This document shows positions 62,525 through 64,000 of a stretch of 64,000 bases of DNA, piece by piece; the stretch's first letter is position 1, and every line of letters starts with the position of its first letter. The DNA lies in contig NC_014145.1 in NCBI RefSeq assembly GCF_000253115.1, positions 1,426,001-1,490,000 on the forward strand, given 5' to 3'. The position numbers and the translations under genes were made by a program. The notes under the pieces are model-generated. The model made no database searches. It saw only the letters and a list, made by a program, of their open reading frames with translations, and was not told the DNA's origin. This DNA comes from Thiomonas arsenitoxydans (lineage in GTDB: Bacteria; Pseudomonadota; Gammaproteobacteria; Burkholderiales; Burkholderiaceae_C).

Positions 62525-64000
62525 ATGTATGAAAAGTTGAATATCTCAGCCGAGCCGCCAGCGCCCGCCGAGCAGCAGGCGGCCTTGCGTGCGCTGCTTG
62601 CTGCGGTGCAGCCCGATCTCAATGGGGTGGTCGAGGCTTTCATCCGGCAGTTCTACGACGAGCTGCTCAAGCAGACCCGGTTTTCGCGCGTGCTCAAGTT
62701 GTTGTCGGAGACCGAGTTTTCGCGCCTGCGCAGCAACCAGGAGCGCCATCTGCGCAGTCTGTTTGTCGGCAGCAGCGAAGCTTCGGTGCGGGTGGCGCGG
62801 CATGTGGGGCGAGTGCACGCGCTCATCGGGCTCGATGCGTCGTGGCTGGTCGAGGCTTACGGGCTATACACCCGCTTGCTGATCGGTCACTTTGCGGCGT
62901 GGGTCGAGCCGTCGGAGCGGGCGGCTTTGCTGCGCTACTTCATCACCCGACTGCAGGATGAGTTGCAGTGGCAGATCGAGGGGCACGAAGACATCGTCCG
63001 GCAGTTCGACGCGGCGCTGGTTCGCATCGACGCGGCCATTCTCACGGCGCACACCCTCAGCGATCTGTTGCGCGCCGTGCTCGGCGCGCTGGAAAACATT
63101 GAGGGTGTGCTGGCGGGCACGATTGGGCGGCCTGATGCGGCAGGCGTGGTTCAGTTCGAACACGCCTTCGGCAGCCGCTTCAAGTCGCTCTACCTCGACC
63201 GCATCGACTCGGGCGAAGCCGCGTTCACCACGGTGCGCGGCGATGCGGCGGAAGGCTTGGGCGTCTCGGGCCGCGCCTGGCGCAGCCGCGAGGTGCAGTA
63301 CACCGCGTCGTATGCCTGCGATCCGGCGATCCTGCCCTGGAAGGATGTGGCGGACGAGCTGGGCGTGCGCAGCGCCGTGTCCATTCCCATTCTCGACGCC
63401 TCGGGCCAGCCCATTGCGTTGATGGATCTTTACAGCAGCTATCCCGGTTTTTTCACCAGTTCGACGCGCCGGGTGTTCGTCGAGCATCTGCAAAAGGTGC
63501 TGGGCTTGGCGTTTGCCCGTTATGCGCATAGTCCTTCGGGCGTGGTGCCTTACGCGCGACGGCAGTTCTATGTCGATCTGCTCGATCATTCGGGCCTGCA
63601 GATGCGGTATCAGCCCGTGGTCAACCTCAAGACGGGTCGGCCCGAGAAATTCGAGGCGCTCGCGCGGCTGCAGCGGCGCGATGGCGGCGAGCTGATCGCG
63701 CCGGGTGAGTTTCTGCCCGTGCTGGGCGCGCACGATATGTGGCGCTTGTTCAGTCTGGGCCTGGAGCAGGCCTTGCATGCCCGGCAGCGCTGGGCGCAGC
63801 AAGGCGTCGACCTCGATGTGTCGGTGAACATGCCACCCGTGGCGCTGAGCGATCCGCGTTATGTGGAGCGGGTGGAGCAACTGCTGCGCAGCCATGCGCT
63901 CGATCCGCGCCGCCTCACCCTGGAATTGCTGGAAAGCAGCGATCTCGACATTTCGGAGCGGCGCGACGCGCTCTTGGCGCGGTTTCGTGCCACCGGCGTG
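62525..64000 (+). CDS. Globin-coupled EAL phosphodiesterase (partial, runs off window)
   Basis: The first 492 residues are in the window, with no stop. Globin-coupled-sensor domain 1-165 with proximal heme His H98 in VGRVHALIGLDASWLVEAYG. GAF-like domain about 185-330. EAL domain from about 345, with FEALARL, SVNMP and LELLES visible. It should hydrolyse c-di-GMP under control of O2 or another heme ligand. Divergent from cheY with 170 nt between starts. Paralogous to the C-terminal half of the protein at 47964-52448, with the same domain order. Confidence 0.85.
   Translation, partial: MYEKLNISAEPPAPAEQQAALRALLAAVQPDLNGVVEAFIRQFYDELLKQTRFSRVLKLLSETEFSRLRSNQERHLRSLFVGSSEASVRVARHVGRVHALIGLDASWLVEAYGLYTRLLIGHFAAWVEPSERAALLRYFITRLQDELQWQIEGHEDIVRQFDAALVRIDAAILTAHTLSDLLRAVLGALENIEGVLAGTIGRPDAAGVVQFEHAFGSRFKSLYLDRIDSGEAAFTTVRGDAAEGLGVSGRAWRSREVQYTASYACDPAILPWKDVADELGVRSAVSIPILDASGQPIALMDLYSSYPGFFTSSTRRVFVEHLQKVLGLAFARYAHSPSGVVPYARRQFYVDLLDHSGLQMRYQPVVNLKTGRPEKFEALARLQRRDGGELIAPGEFLPVLGAHDMWRLFSLGLEQALHARQRWAQQGVDLDVSVNMPPVALSDPRYVERVEQLLRSHALDPRRLTLELLESSDLDISERRDALLARFRATGV

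Overview
The window is chromosomal DNA of a motile betaproteobacterium. The gene content (class I PHB synthase with a MaoC-Ptb/acetate kinase operon, a fliOPQR-flhBAFG-fliA cluster, a cheYZA cluster and many c-di-GMP genes) fits Burkholderiales. A Thiomonas-like genus is my guess, not something the sequence proves. Two accessory blocks (about 1-25870) are followed by about 38 kb of core genome.

Left accessory block (1-9571): 50-bp tandem repeats with a palindrome in each unit; an operon of three very small single-pass membrane proteins; a XamI-like restriction-modification pair; a DUF6338 membrane protein with a 57-residue repetitive proline-rich partner; a decayed membrane gene; an ApeA-like HEPN anti-phage gene; and a minus-strand toxin / Xre antitoxin / DUF6941 / RelB-like operon. 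It looks like a defence island and ends in a tRNA-His 3-prime fragment (9544-9571).

Second island (9572-25872): a tyrosine integrase sits just inside the tRNA-His fragment. A 17-bp direct repeat (9555-9571 and 25856-25872) bounds the element. Inside are a replication-relaxation-like gene, a GC-rich field of perfect hairpins, an ArdC-type antirestriction gene, and a mod-DUF3883-res operon (type III-like) whose res is split by an IS1182-family element. Last comes a ColE2-type replicase whose C-terminal HTH has been cut off by an IS3-family element with a clear 3-bp target duplication. The island therefore reads as an integrated plasmid or ICE whose nuclease/helicase and replicase are both broken.

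Core region: the terminator at 25886-25912 was probably the original tRNA-His terminator. After it come phaC-(maoC-ptb)-ackA (minus), ugd, an unknown low-GC gene, yccF, then a plus-strand flagellar run fliO-P-Q-R-flhB-flhA-flhF-flhG-fliA-motC-like-(small)-DUF2802-fliK-flhX, then a diguanylate cyclase. A TacAT-type toxin-antitoxin pair with a palindromic operator follows. From 47964 a minus-strand block carries a 1494-residue GGDEF/EAL protein and a chemotaxis operon: cheY-cheZ-cheA-unknown-ODP-MCP(PAS/CZB)-MCP(CZB)-cheV-MCP. A FliA-type promoter lies in front of cheY. Divergent from it, and running off the end, is a globin-GAF-EAL protein that is a paralogue of the C-terminal half of the 1494-residue protein. 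Together the block suggests oxygen/redox-linked control of swimming and of c-di-GMP.
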